Below are positions 57,054 through 64,000 of a stretch of 64,000 bases of DNA, piece by piece (position 1 is the stretch's first letter; each line of letters starts with the position of its first letter). The notes below the pieces were generated by a model. It was not told where the DNA came from. It ran no database searches and saw nothing but the letters and a program-made list of their open reading frames with translations. The DNA lies in contig JAKRSH010000017.1 in the NCBI GenBank assembly GCA_022402465.1, positions 62,001 through 126,000 of the forward strand, written 5' to 3'. Made by a program: the position numbers and the translations under genes. This DNA comes from Leptospiraceae bacterium (GTDB taxonomy: Bacteria; Spirochaetota; Leptospiria; Leptospirales; Leptospiraceae).

Positions 57054-59135
57054 ATGGAAGTTTCCAGAATTCTTTTTCACACTATCTTTATCATACTGTT
57101 CGCAGTAGCCAATGTAGTTTTCGTACGAGCTGTAATCTACCGCTTGAATCTAGTATTCAGGGCAAGACCAGCAAAGTTTAACGAAGATGCACGTAAAAGT
57201 CTCAACATCGGTTTCCGATTAAAAAGTTTCTTTGAGAATGTCATTCTCCAAAAGAAGAACTTTAAAGAACCAGTTCGAGGAATCATGCACTCTTTTATTT
57301 TTTACGGATTCATTACTTATCTTATCCATACAAGTAGCCAAATGGTTGCTGGTATTGTGGGTTGGACTATGGATGATCCATATAAATTTACATTAATTGG
57401 TTCTTTGGTTTCACCTACTTTAGAACATATTTACACTAATATTTTAAATATAGTTTCTATATTTGTTTTGGTGGGACTTGGATTTTTTGCCTATAGACGT
57501 TGGATTCAGAAAGCGAAAGGCTTGGATGTGCATTCACCTGCATCTGCCATAGTAATCGCTATGATTTCAACTTTGATGATCACTACCCTTCTTGGTGAAG
57601 GTGCAAAATCTGTAGCTAGCAATTACTACAATGCAGAAGCGGATTTCATAGCTACTGGAATTGGTAAATTTTGGAGTTTACTAAGCGTTGATTTTGATAG
57701 AGCGGATACCGCATTTATCGTAATGTGGTGGGGTCATATTCTTACTGTATTTGCATTCATGCTTTATGTTCCAACTTCCAAACATGGTCATTTGATATTT
57801 GCTCCAGTGAATTATTTTTTTGCAAGCGACACACCTAAAGGTGCACTTTCTAAATTAAATCTAGAAGATGAAAATGATGTATGGGGATCGAACCGTGTGG
57901 AAGATTTTCCATGGCCAAATTTACTCGATGGACTCTCTTGTATAGAATGTGGAAGGTGCCAAGTTCAGTGTCCAGCCAATCGTACAGATAAGGTTTTGAA
58001 TCCTAAAGCCATCATAGTGGATTTGAAGCATGCACTTATGGACAAAATGGCCGAGGTTGACAGGGTTTCTGCTGGCAAAACCAAAGAAGAAGCAGCTGAA
58101 GCAGTTGCAGCCTTAGATACAAGCGTTATCAATAATTATGAAGGTCTTTCTGAAGAAGCTCTCTGGGGTTGTACGACTTGTTACGCCTGTGTGGAAGCCT
58201 GTCCTGTTGGTAACAACCAAGTAAATGCTATTATTGAAATGAGAAGACATTTGGTTCAAGTTGAATCAAAAATGAGCCCTGAATTGCAAGGTGCATTTAC
58301 AAAAATGGAAAACAATTCTAACCCATGGGGGGTTGGTGCACATACCAGAGCAGATTGGGCTGAAGGTCTCGGTGTAAAAACCATGGCTGAAGATTCAAAT
58401 GTTGATCTTCTGTATTGGGTAGGTTGTGCTGGTGCCTTTGATGAGAGAAACAAATCTATTACTAAATCTTTTGTAAACATCTTACAAAAAGCAGAAGTGA
58501 ATTTTGGAATTCTGGGGACTGAGGAAGGTTGTTCTGGGGATTCTGCCAGACGTGGTGGAAATGAATACCTCTACCAGACTTTGGCACAACAAAATGTTGA
58601 TACAATGAATGGTTACAATGTGAAAAAAATTGTAACAGCTTGTCCGCATTGTTACAATACAATTAAAAATGAGTATCCTCAATTTGGTGGAAATTTCGAA
58701 GTTTACCACCACTCAGAGTATATCAACATGCTCGCCAAAGAGAAGAAGATTGATGTAAAAGTAGCTGATGATGCAAATTCAGGTAAATTTACATACCATG
58801 ACTCTTGCTACATTGGACGATACAATGACAACTACGAAAATCCTAGAGACTTAGTTAAGAAAGTTTCAGGTGGTAAGTTAGTTGAAGCAGTTGATAATAA
58901 GACTAAGGGATTATGCTGTGGTGCTGGCGGAGCTCAGATGTGGATGGAAGAGCAAAACAACAATCGCGTGAATATCAAACGAACTAAGCAATTGGTTGAT
59001 ACTGGTGCGACTACTATAGCTACAGCCTGCCCATTCTGTATCACAATGATCACTGATGGTGTGAAGGCAGAAGAAAAGACAGATATGGTAAAAGTTAAAG
59101 ACATTGCTGAATTAGTTGCTGAGAACCTAGCCTAA
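57054..59135 (+). CDS. etfD: EtfD-like ETF:menaquinone oxidoreductase (membrane Fe-S protein)
   Basis: 693 residues. The N-terminal 250 residues hold about five membrane helices of the NarI/cytochrome-b type, including candidate haem His residues (SFIFYGFITYLIHT, MWWGHIL). Then come two ferredoxin clusters, CIECGRCQVQCP and CTTCYACVEACP, and two CCG domains with GCAGAFDERN, CPHCYNTIK, HDSCYIGRYN, CCGAGGAQM and CPFCITM. EtfD-type proteins move electrons from electron-transfer flavoprotein to menaquinone during beta-oxidation. A terminator follows. No etfA or etfB gene is in the window. Confidence 0.85.
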   Translation: MEVSRILFHTIFIILFAVANVVFVRAVIYRLNLVFRARPAKFNEDARKSLNIGFRLKSFFENVILQKKNFKEPVRGIMHSFIFYGFITYLIHTSSQMVAGIVGWTMDDPYKFTLIGSLVSPTLEHIYTNILNIVSIFVLVGLGFFAYRRWIQKAKGLDVHSPASAIVIAMISTLMITTLLGEGAKSVASNYYNAEADFIATGIGKFWSLLSVDFDRADTAFIVMWWGHILTVFAFMLYVPTSKHGHLIFAPVNYFFASDTPKGALSKLNLEDENDVWGSNRVEDFPWPNLLDGLSCIECGRCQVQCPANRTDKVLNPKAIIVDLKHALMDKMAEVDRVSAGKTKEEAAEAVAALDTSVINNYEGLSEEALWGCTTCYACVEACPVGNNQVNAIIEMRRHLVQVESKMSPELQGAFTKMENNSNPWGVGAHTRADWAEGLGVKTMAEDSNVDLLYWVGCAGAFDERNKSITKSFVNILQKAEVNFGILGTEEGCSGDSARRGGNEYLYQTLAQQNVDTMNGYNVKKIVTACPHCYNTIKNEYPQFGGNFEVYHHSEYINMLAKEKKIDVKVADDANSGKFTYHDSCYIGRYNDNYENPRDLVKKVSGGKLVEAVDNKTKGLCCGAGGAQMWMEEQNNNRVNIKRTKQLVDTGATTIATACPFCITMITDGVKAEEKTDMVKVKDIAELVAENLA

Positions 59136-59175
59136 GACTTAACAATTTCTTAACTAATTAGAATTTATTGAGAAA

Positions 59176-59209
59176 GGATAGAGATGATTTGAGTCTCTAT
59201 CCTTTTTTT
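59176..59209 (+). terminator. Rho-independent terminator of the etfD-like gene
   Basis: GGATAGAGA (59176-59184) pairs perfectly with TCTCTATCC (59194-59202) over a 9-base loop, followed by seven T. Its end coincides with the stop of the convergent HemN-like gene. Confidence 0.85.
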
Positions 59210-60704
59210 ATTTGGAAGCCACAGCTAAAGATAGCTTTTGATTCTTTCGAAAATCTGTGCTGTCTTCTTTTATTTTATCTATAAGGTATTTTTGAATGGA
59301 ACTAGCATAGAAGAGTGCAATACTTCCATTGAAATTCTCTGCCCCAAGTCCAGTCAAAGAAAGACATTGATAGTTTTCTATGGGATGGTTGCTTGTAGAA
59401 ATATTGCTAAGCTCCTTTCCGTTCGTTGTAAGTCTGTATTCCATTAAACCTTTTTCAAGAGCATAGGCAATGGATTGAGAATAAGCTTCCTGTATTGTGG
59501 AACCAAATTTATCAAAGAAGCATTGCATATTTACTTCCCCAAAGTAAAAACTCACAGCAATCATTTTAGCCATCATTTGACATTGTGGTAAATCATAAAG
59601 GTCTTGTATGGGCAAAATGTTTTTAGAAATTTTATCTAAATAAGGAGCCAGGTTTTTACCTATAGATCCACTATTATAAGCGATAGTAGTATCAGTAAAA
59701 GTCTGTGCTCCCAATCCTAAGCCCAGGTAGGGTTTTCCTTGAATAACTCTTCTGGTTAGATACTGACTTGTTCCTGTATCATTCTCAATTCTAGAATACG
59801 TATTTTTACCTGGATTCGCAATATATCCATAACAGTGTAAGAATTCTTTGGCTATCTGAGCCATGCGCTTTACTAGGTTTAATTCTACTCTGCTTGCTTG
59901 ATCAGATATTCTTGTTAGTTTATATCTCATTCTATAAAGAGTAATATAATCTGGATTTAAACTTACTGCGAATTGTAAAGTTGCTTCCCAGCTTTGTAAA
60001 GATTGATTTGCAAACCCATACATTAAATCAACATTGAATTTTTTAAAACCAGAGCTACGAATGGTCTCAGTTGCTTTCTTTATATTCGAAATGCCATTGG
60101 ATTCTCTTCCAAGCTCACGCAGTAGATCTGGTTGGGTAACTTGAATTCCCATGCTGATTCTACGAATTCCCATTTGGTAGTAATCATTTATTTTATCAGA
60201 TTCTAAACTTGCAATTTTAGGAGTTGTCTCTATGCTTATTTCAACAGATGAATCCATATGAAAATTATTTCGAACCACTTTCAAATGCTCTTCTATGAGT
60301 TTGGATGGAATAAAGGATGGAGTTCCTCCACCAATATCAAAACCCAGTATTTTCTTTTTTCCTATAAGTTTGGAATATAGGACCACTTCTTTATTCAAAG
60401 CATCCATATAATCATTTACTTGTTCTGATTCTTTTTTGTTGACAACTGTATATTCACAAAAGTAACATCTTGTTTCACAAAATGGTATATGTGTATACAA
60501 ATTGATACTTTCTAAACTTTGAAAACTTTTCTCTACCTGGACAGCATGATTGCTATTCAAGACTCTATAATCTTTCCAGGTTAATTCATGAGCCATAGGA
60601 TAGGCTGTGTTGGAAATGTGATGATTTCTTTCGCCTGCTTGGAATATCTCTTCTGGATCATAGATTTCTCTATCACTCGCATTGGCTTTGGCCCATTCTG
60701 TCAT
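59208..60704 (-). CDS. HemN-like radical SAM protein
   Basis: 498 residues. IPFCETRCYFCEY has the CxxxCxxC cluster motif plus the extra aromatic seen in HemN/HemW proteins; DIGGGTPSFI, ISIETTP, RISMGIQ and FNVDLMYGFANQ are also typical. A HemW C-terminal domain is not obvious, and the N-terminal 65 residues are an extra segment containing NTAYPMAHELTWKDY. It could be a coproporphyrinogen oxidase, haem chaperone or anaerobic haem-ring-opening (ChuW-like) enzyme; I cannot choose. It overlaps the upstream flavoprotein gene as ATGA. Confidence 0.82.
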   Translation of the reverse strand: MTEWAKANASDREIYDPEEIFQAGERNHHISNTAYPMAHELTWKDYRVLNSNHAVQVEKSFQSLESINLYTHIPFCETRCYFCEYTVVNKKESEQVNDYMDALNKEVVLYSKLIGKKKILGFDIGGGTPSFIPSKLIEEHLKVVRNNFHMDSSVEISIETTPKIASLESDKINDYYQMGIRRISMGIQVTQPDLLRELGRESNGISNIKKATETIRSSGFKKFNVDLMYGFANQSLQSWEATLQFAVSLNPDYITLYRMRYKLTRISDQASRVELNLVKRMAQIAKEFLHCYGYIANPGKNTYSRIENDTGTSQYLTRRVIQGKPYLGLGLGAQTFTDTTIAYNSGSIGKNLAPYLDKISKNILPIQDLYDLPQCQMMAKMIAVSFYFGEVNMQCFFDKFGSTIQEAYSQSIAYALEKGLMEYRLTTNGKELSNISTSNHPIENYQCLSLTGLGAENFNGSIALFYASSIQKYLIDKIKEDSTDFRKNQKLSLAVASK

Positions 60705-62347
60705 CCTTCTGAACCGAAAAGTGTAAAGAGTTCGAATCCACCTAGGATATTCTTGGAATGAATTCCAAAAGATTTAAGAATTCTTAAAGCCAAATGACCT
60801 CTTCTACCTGAGTTACTCAATAAGACACAGTATGGTTTATGAGACTTCCTCCATTCATTAAGAAGCGAGTTCCATTCTGAACGAAGCTTTTCTAAGGGTA
60901 GATTATATATTTCAAGGGAGGATGCAAATTTTTCTAAACCAACATTCACAATAAAATAAGAATCAGGCTCTGCATAAATCTTACGAGGGTGGATCCAAGA
61001 AGTATATCTATCTTGTTTGAAATTAGCTATAGTTGCGATGGAATTCATAGGATCGCGAGCAGTGCCAAAGGCTGGTGAATAAGCAAAATCCATTTGGGAT
61101 AGTTCTTTAAGCTCGACTCCTTTCAAGATAGCGATTGAAATAGAATCTAATCTTGATTTTATTTCTTTTCCAAATGCTTCCATTCCCAATATCTTATTGT
61201 TTCTTTTATTATAATACAATACAGAATAAAAGGGTTCTGAATTAGGCATATAAGGTTCTATGTTAGATGACTTCAAGAAAGCCATTCCGAGATTTTTTTT
61301 GCCATGTTTTTTAATTATTTCATCTTGAGAATGACCTACTCTGCCAACTTCTCCATTTGGAAGTCGTACAATCATTGAAGAAGTAAATTCGCCTATTTGA
61401 AATTTATTTCCAACTGCATTTGCTCCAGCTACTTGGGCTGTTTTATCGGCAACTGCTGCTTGTGGTATCCATTCCTCTCCCCAAGAACTTGGAACTGAGA
61501 CACAAATGGAACAGGCAAAAATATGTTTATCAGAGGTTCTACAATATTTATCAATAGGTACAGTACCATCTTTATTGATTTTTATTCCACTTTCTTTTAA
61601 TAGCTCTGTCCTTGGTTTCACACCAATAGCAGAAACTAAGAAATCTGTCTCGATTTTTGTTCCATCAACTATAACAGATATTAATTGATCATTTTCTGTG
61701 TTGAATTCTAAATTTTTAAATCCAACTTTAATTTTAATTTTTTCTTTTAATTTTGATTCGGCTATCTTAGAAATTTCTTCTCCGAACTTAGGTAGAATTT
61801 GGGAACTTTTTTCTAATAAGGTAACTTCTGCACCTCCTCGAACTAAGCCATCTACAGCCTCGAGACCCATGGAGCCTGCTCCTAAGACTAGGAATCTTTT
61901 TTTATTTTGGTCAAGAGTAGATTTAATTGCAGCCAGATCATCTAATGTTCTAAAATACCTAAAATTCTGTACATTTGGAAGGCCAGGAGGATGTATAGAT
62001 GCTGCACCAGTAGCAAAAATTAAATTATCATATTCTAAAATAGATTTATTAGATTCTTTTATTATTACTAATTGCTTCTTTTTTCTATCAATGGAAAGAA
62101 CTTCAGTCTTAGTTAGAACTTTAATATTATATACTTTTTCAAAGAAATCTTCTCTTTCTTTATTTAAATCTTCTAAAGAAGCTACTTCATTGCTTAGATG
62201 AAAAGAGAGCCCAGCAAGTGAGTAACTAACTCTGGTGTTTCTTTCTAATAAAATAATTTCAGCATTTTCATCCATTTCCCGTGCTCTGGAAGCCGCCGTA
62301 GGACCAGCTAGCGCAGCACCAATAACAATTATCTTTTTCTGTTTCAT
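60701..62347 (-). CDS. CoA-disulfide-reductase-like flavoprotein with rhodanese-like tail, cysteines missing
   Basis: 548 residues. The fold is that of CoA-disulfide reductases with a C-terminal rhodanese domain: an N-terminal FAD motif (VIGAALAGPTAASRARE), the NAD motif FLVLGAGSMGLEAV, and a rhodanese loop near 505-525. The catalytic Cys of YANCGLP is replaced (SYSLAGL, Ala45), the conserved GD of the second FAD motif is SI (IFACSIC, with a Cys279/Cys282 pair), and the rhodanese Cys is Ser511 (LLSNSGRRG). Disulfide reductase and sulfur-transfer activity are unlikely; an electron-donor or binding role with the co-translated HemN-like protein is inferred. AGGGA lies about 7 bases before the ATG. 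Confidence 0.82.
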   Translation of the reverse strand: MKQKKIIVIGAALAGPTAASRAREMDENAEIILLERNTRVSYSLAGLSFHLSNEVASLEDLNKEREDFFEKVYNIKVLTKTEVLSIDRKKKQLVIIKESNKSILEYDNLIFATGAASIHPPGLPNVQNFRYFRTLDDLAAIKSTLDQNKKRFLVLGAGSMGLEAVDGLVRGGAEVTLLEKSSQILPKFGEEISKIAESKLKEKIKIKVGFKNLEFNTENDQLISVIVDGTKIETDFLVSAIGVKPRTELLKESGIKINKDGTVPIDKYCRTSDKHIFACSICVSVPSSWGEEWIPQAAVADKTAQVAGANAVGNKFQIGEFTSSMIVRLPNGEVGRVGHSQDEIIKKHGKKNLGMAFLKSSNIEPYMPNSEPFYSVLYYNKRNNKILGMEAFGKEIKSRLDSISIAILKGVELKELSQMDFAYSPAFGTARDPMNSIATIANFKQDRYTSWIHPRKIYAEPDSYFIVNVGLEKFASSLEIYNLPLEKLRSEWNSLLNEWRKSHKPYCVLLSNSGRRGHLALRILKSFGIHSKNILGGFELFTLFGSEG

Positions 62348-62392
62348 AATTCATTCCCTGATACTTAGGTAAACTTAGGAAACTATAGAAAG

Positions 62393-62406
62393 TTCCAAAC
62401 TTGGAA
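62393..62406. promoter_or_regulatory. Operator-like inverted repeat upstream of the flavoprotein gene
   Basis: TTCCAA and TTGGAA are separated by two bases, 46 bases before the start at 62347 and next to the AT-rich TATATATA region at 62418-62425. A regulator site is possible; no known box fits it well. Confidence 0.25.
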
Positions 62407-62480
62407 AGAAATATTTTATATATACTTAGAGAAATGAAGGAAAACTTTGCAAAATTTGTTACAAATTGGGATTTTTAAAG

Positions 62481-62509
62481 AAAAAAGTAGGACAGAACTC
62501 AAATCTGTC
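62481..62509 (-). terminator. Probable terminator of tRNA-Asn
   Basis: GACAGA (62491-62496) pairs with TCTGTC (62504-62509) over a 7-base loop. On the minus strand it is followed by CTACTTTTTTC. It lies about 32 bases past the tRNA end. Confidence 0.5.
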
Positions 62510-62539
62510 TAAATACTGAAAGGAAGAAAAAAGCAACCT

Positions 62540-62613
<74 letters not shown>

Positions 62614-62687
62614 TTATCAGGTTAGGGACATGTTCTTAGAGGTCGTTGCAGTGGCAAGTAAAAAACTCAAAGTTACAATTGATTTTT

Positions 62688-62720
62688 TAGGACAGAATTT
62701 TTAAAAATTTTAACGTCCTA
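62688..62720 (+). promoter_or_regulatory. Inverted repeats upstream of nrdJ
   Basis: TAGGAC (62688-62693) pairs with GTCCTA (62715-62720), and directly after it GGGCA (62721-62725) pairs with TGCCC (62736-62740). Both lie just upstream of the promoter-like sequence. They could be a leader structure, an operator or a terminator remnant. Confidence 0.3.
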
Positions 62721-62740
62721 GGGCAAATTTTTGAATGCCC

Positions 62741-62771
62741 TTGAATCGGATTCTATCTAGTGTGACATAAT
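62741..62771 (+). promoter_or_regulatory. Promoter of nrdJ with extended -10
   Basis: TTGAAT (62741-62746) and CATAAT (62766-62771) are 19 bases apart, with TGA directly before the -10. Transcription would begin about 20-25 bases before the nrdJ ATG. The spacer contains CTATCTAGTGT, similar to half of an NrdR box. Confidence 0.4.
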
Positions 62772-62802
62772 CATCTTTTGCAGATTGGAGAGGGCAAATC
62801 CT

Positions 62803-64000
62803 ATGAAATTAAATCGTCATTTTACACTAAATAAAAAAGAGCTTTATCCTGATATCAAGTGGTCTAAAAGAAATTCAAAAATTGCAAATCCTGATGGTTC
62901 TGTCGTTTTTGAAGCAAAAGACGTTGCTGTTCCAGATTTTTGGTCTCAGGTTGCGACAGATATTCTTGCTCAAAAATACTTCCGTCGCAAAGGAATTCCA
63001 AAATATCTCAGAAAAGTTGATGAAAAAGGGATTCCAGAATGGCTACAAAAATCCGAGCCAGATACAGAAAGATTAGAATCTCTAGCACCAGAAGATAGAT
63101 TCACCGGGGAATCAGATTCTCGCCAAGTTTTTCATCGCTTAGCAGGCTGTTGGACCTATTGGGGTTATAAATATGGATACTTCTCTGATGAAGAATCGGC
63201 TAAAGTCTTCTATGAAGAAGTTATCTTCATGCTTGCTTCCCAAATGGCAGCTCCAAACTCTCCACAATGGTTTAATACAGGTCTCAATTGGGCTTATGGC
63301 ATTGATGGGAAATCCCAAGGTCATTTTTATATGGATCCTAAATCTGGGAAAATGACTAAGTCAGCTTCTTCTTACGAGCATCCTCAACCACATGCCTGCT
63401 TTATTCAAGGCGTAGATGATGACCTTGTAAATGAAGGTGGAATCATGGATCTTTGGGTTAGAGAGGCTCGCTTATTCAAATATGGTTCTGGAACGGGAAC
63501 AAACTTTTCCAATCTAAGAGGATCGAATGAACCCTTATCTGGTGGTGGTAAAAGCTCTGGTTTGATGAGTTTTCTAAAAATTGGAGATAGAGCCGCTGGA
63601 GCTATTAAGTCAGGTGGAACGACACGTCGTGCTGCTAAGATGGTTTGTTTAGATTTAGATCATCCAGACATCGAAGAGTTTATAGATTGGAAAGTAGAAG
63701 AAGAAAAAAAAGTAGCCTCTTTGGTAACTGGATCAATTATCAATAATAGATTATTAAACGCGGTGATGCTTGCCTGCCACCAAGATGAACAAGGAAACGC
63801 ACTTAGCTCTGAAGATCGTTTCAATCCTCATACAAATATATATCTTAAGAAAGTTATCAAAGAAGCAAAAAAATCTTTTGTACCTGACAATTATATCAAG
63901 AGGGTCATAGACTTAGCAAAACAAGGTTTTAAAGAAATCGTTTTTGATGAATTAACAACAGATTGGCAGTCCGAAGCTTATAATACTGTTTCAGGACAGA
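62803..64000 (+). CDS. nrdJ: B12-dependent class II ribonucleotide reductase (NrdJ), 3' end outside window
   Basis: About 399 residues are visible before the window ends; the frame is open to the last base. It reduces ribonucleotides to deoxyribonucleotides using adenosylcobalamin. APNSPQWFNTGLNW, HPQPHACFIQGVDDDL (an active-site Cys), KYGSGTGTNFSNLRG and GTTRRAAKMVCLDLDHPDI are typical of NrdJ. GGAGAGGG lies 8 bases before the ATG. No cobalamin riboswitch is visible in the 190-base leader on this strand. Confidence 0.94.
   Translation, partial: MKLNRHFTLNKKELYPDIKWSKRNSKIANPDGSVVFEAKDVAVPDFWSQVATDILAQKYFRRKGIPKYLRKVDEKGIPEWLQKSEPDTERLESLAPEDRFTGESDSRQVFHRLAGCWTYWGYKYGYFSDEESAKVFYEEVIFMLASQMAAPNSPQWFNTGLNWAYGIDGKSQGHFYMDPKSGKMTKSASSYEHPQPHACFIQGVDDDLVNEGGIMDLWVREARLFKYGSGTGTNFSNLRGSNEPLSGGGKSSGLMSFLKIGDRAAGAIKSGGTTRRAAKMVCLDLDHPDIEEFIDWKVEEEKKVASLVTGSIINNRLLNAVMLACHQDEQGNALSSEDRFNPHTNIYLKKVIKEAKKSFVPDNYIKRVIDLAKQGFKEIVFDELTTDWQSEAYNTVSGQ

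Noticed and set aside
62649-62655. CAGTGGC, the complement of the B12-box heptamer GCCACTG, ahead of the B12-dependent nrdJ
   Set aside because: It is on the strand opposite to nrdJ, and the rest of a cobalamin riboswitch (the paired stems and E-loop) is not seen. A chance heptamer is more likely.

Overview
The window is AT-rich, gene-dense bacterial chromosome and looks like a spirochaete of the Leptospira/Leptospiraceae group. This rests on the mix of families: leptospiral-style lipoprotein and outer-membrane proteins, a meso-diaminopimelate-type MurE, an EtfD-like electron-transfer enzyme, CheR, a stand-alone GAF/PP2C phosphatase, futalosine-pathway menaquinone genes and a B12-dependent ribonucleotide reductase. 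The assignment is an inference; the window holds no 16S gene. About 57 protein genes and one tRNA fill almost all of it. No intergenic stretch exceeds about 280 bases. I saw no insertion sequence, prophage or CRISPR array.

Layout. 1-6100: tail of a membrane protein, a MoxR ATPase/VWA pair, a 640-residue low-complexity protein coupled to a nitrilase-like protein without catalytic residues, and lspA. 6255-11823: an ABC1/UbiB-type kinase, a Gfo/Idh/MocA oxidoreductase, then murF-purE-purK. 11816-20190: a minus-strand division and cell-wall operon, rsmH-ftsL-like-murE-mraY-ftsW-murG-murC, with cheR upstream; murD and ftsI are absent and murF sits apart. 20269-28290: mqnA, a lipoprotein, an ammonium transporter, a GAF-PP2C-TPR regulator, an outer-membrane protein and an AsmA-like protein. 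28347-39093: typA opposite the ribosome-linked run rplU-prp-rpmA-obg-proB-proA-nadD/yqeK-LCP-rsfS, then a YyaL-type protein. 39197-49967: TolC-like protein, M20 amidohydrolase, hemerythrin, a thiolase-like/GT9/PepP operon, bacterioferritin, an RlmL-type methyltransferase, an acetylglutamate synthase-like protein and a DCC protein. 50011-52974: a tight three-gene operon of a lysine-2,3-aminomutase-like radical SAM enzyme, a D-Ala-D-Ala-ligase-like ATP-grasp enzyme and a haem-oxygenase-like diiron protein. 53043-64000: HAD phosphatase, GerMN protein, diguanylate cyclase, mqnC, etfD, a HemN-like radical SAM protein coupled to a disulfide-reductase-like flavoprotein lacking its cysteines, tRNA-Asn and the start of nrdJ.

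Working together: mqnA and mqnC point to menaquinone made by the futalosine route, and the EtfD-like protein would feed electrons from fatty-acid beta-oxidation into that pool. The division/cell-wall operon and the ribosome-assembly operon are translationally coupled through ATGA, TTGA and TAATG overlaps. The best candidate for an undescribed system is the aminomutase/ATP-grasp/diiron-oxidase operon at 50011-52974. Second is the HemN-like/flavoprotein pair at 59208-62347. Other points of interest are an obg gene whose only sensible start is CTG, a NadD-YqeK fusion, and several proteins that keep a fold but have lost catalytic residues.
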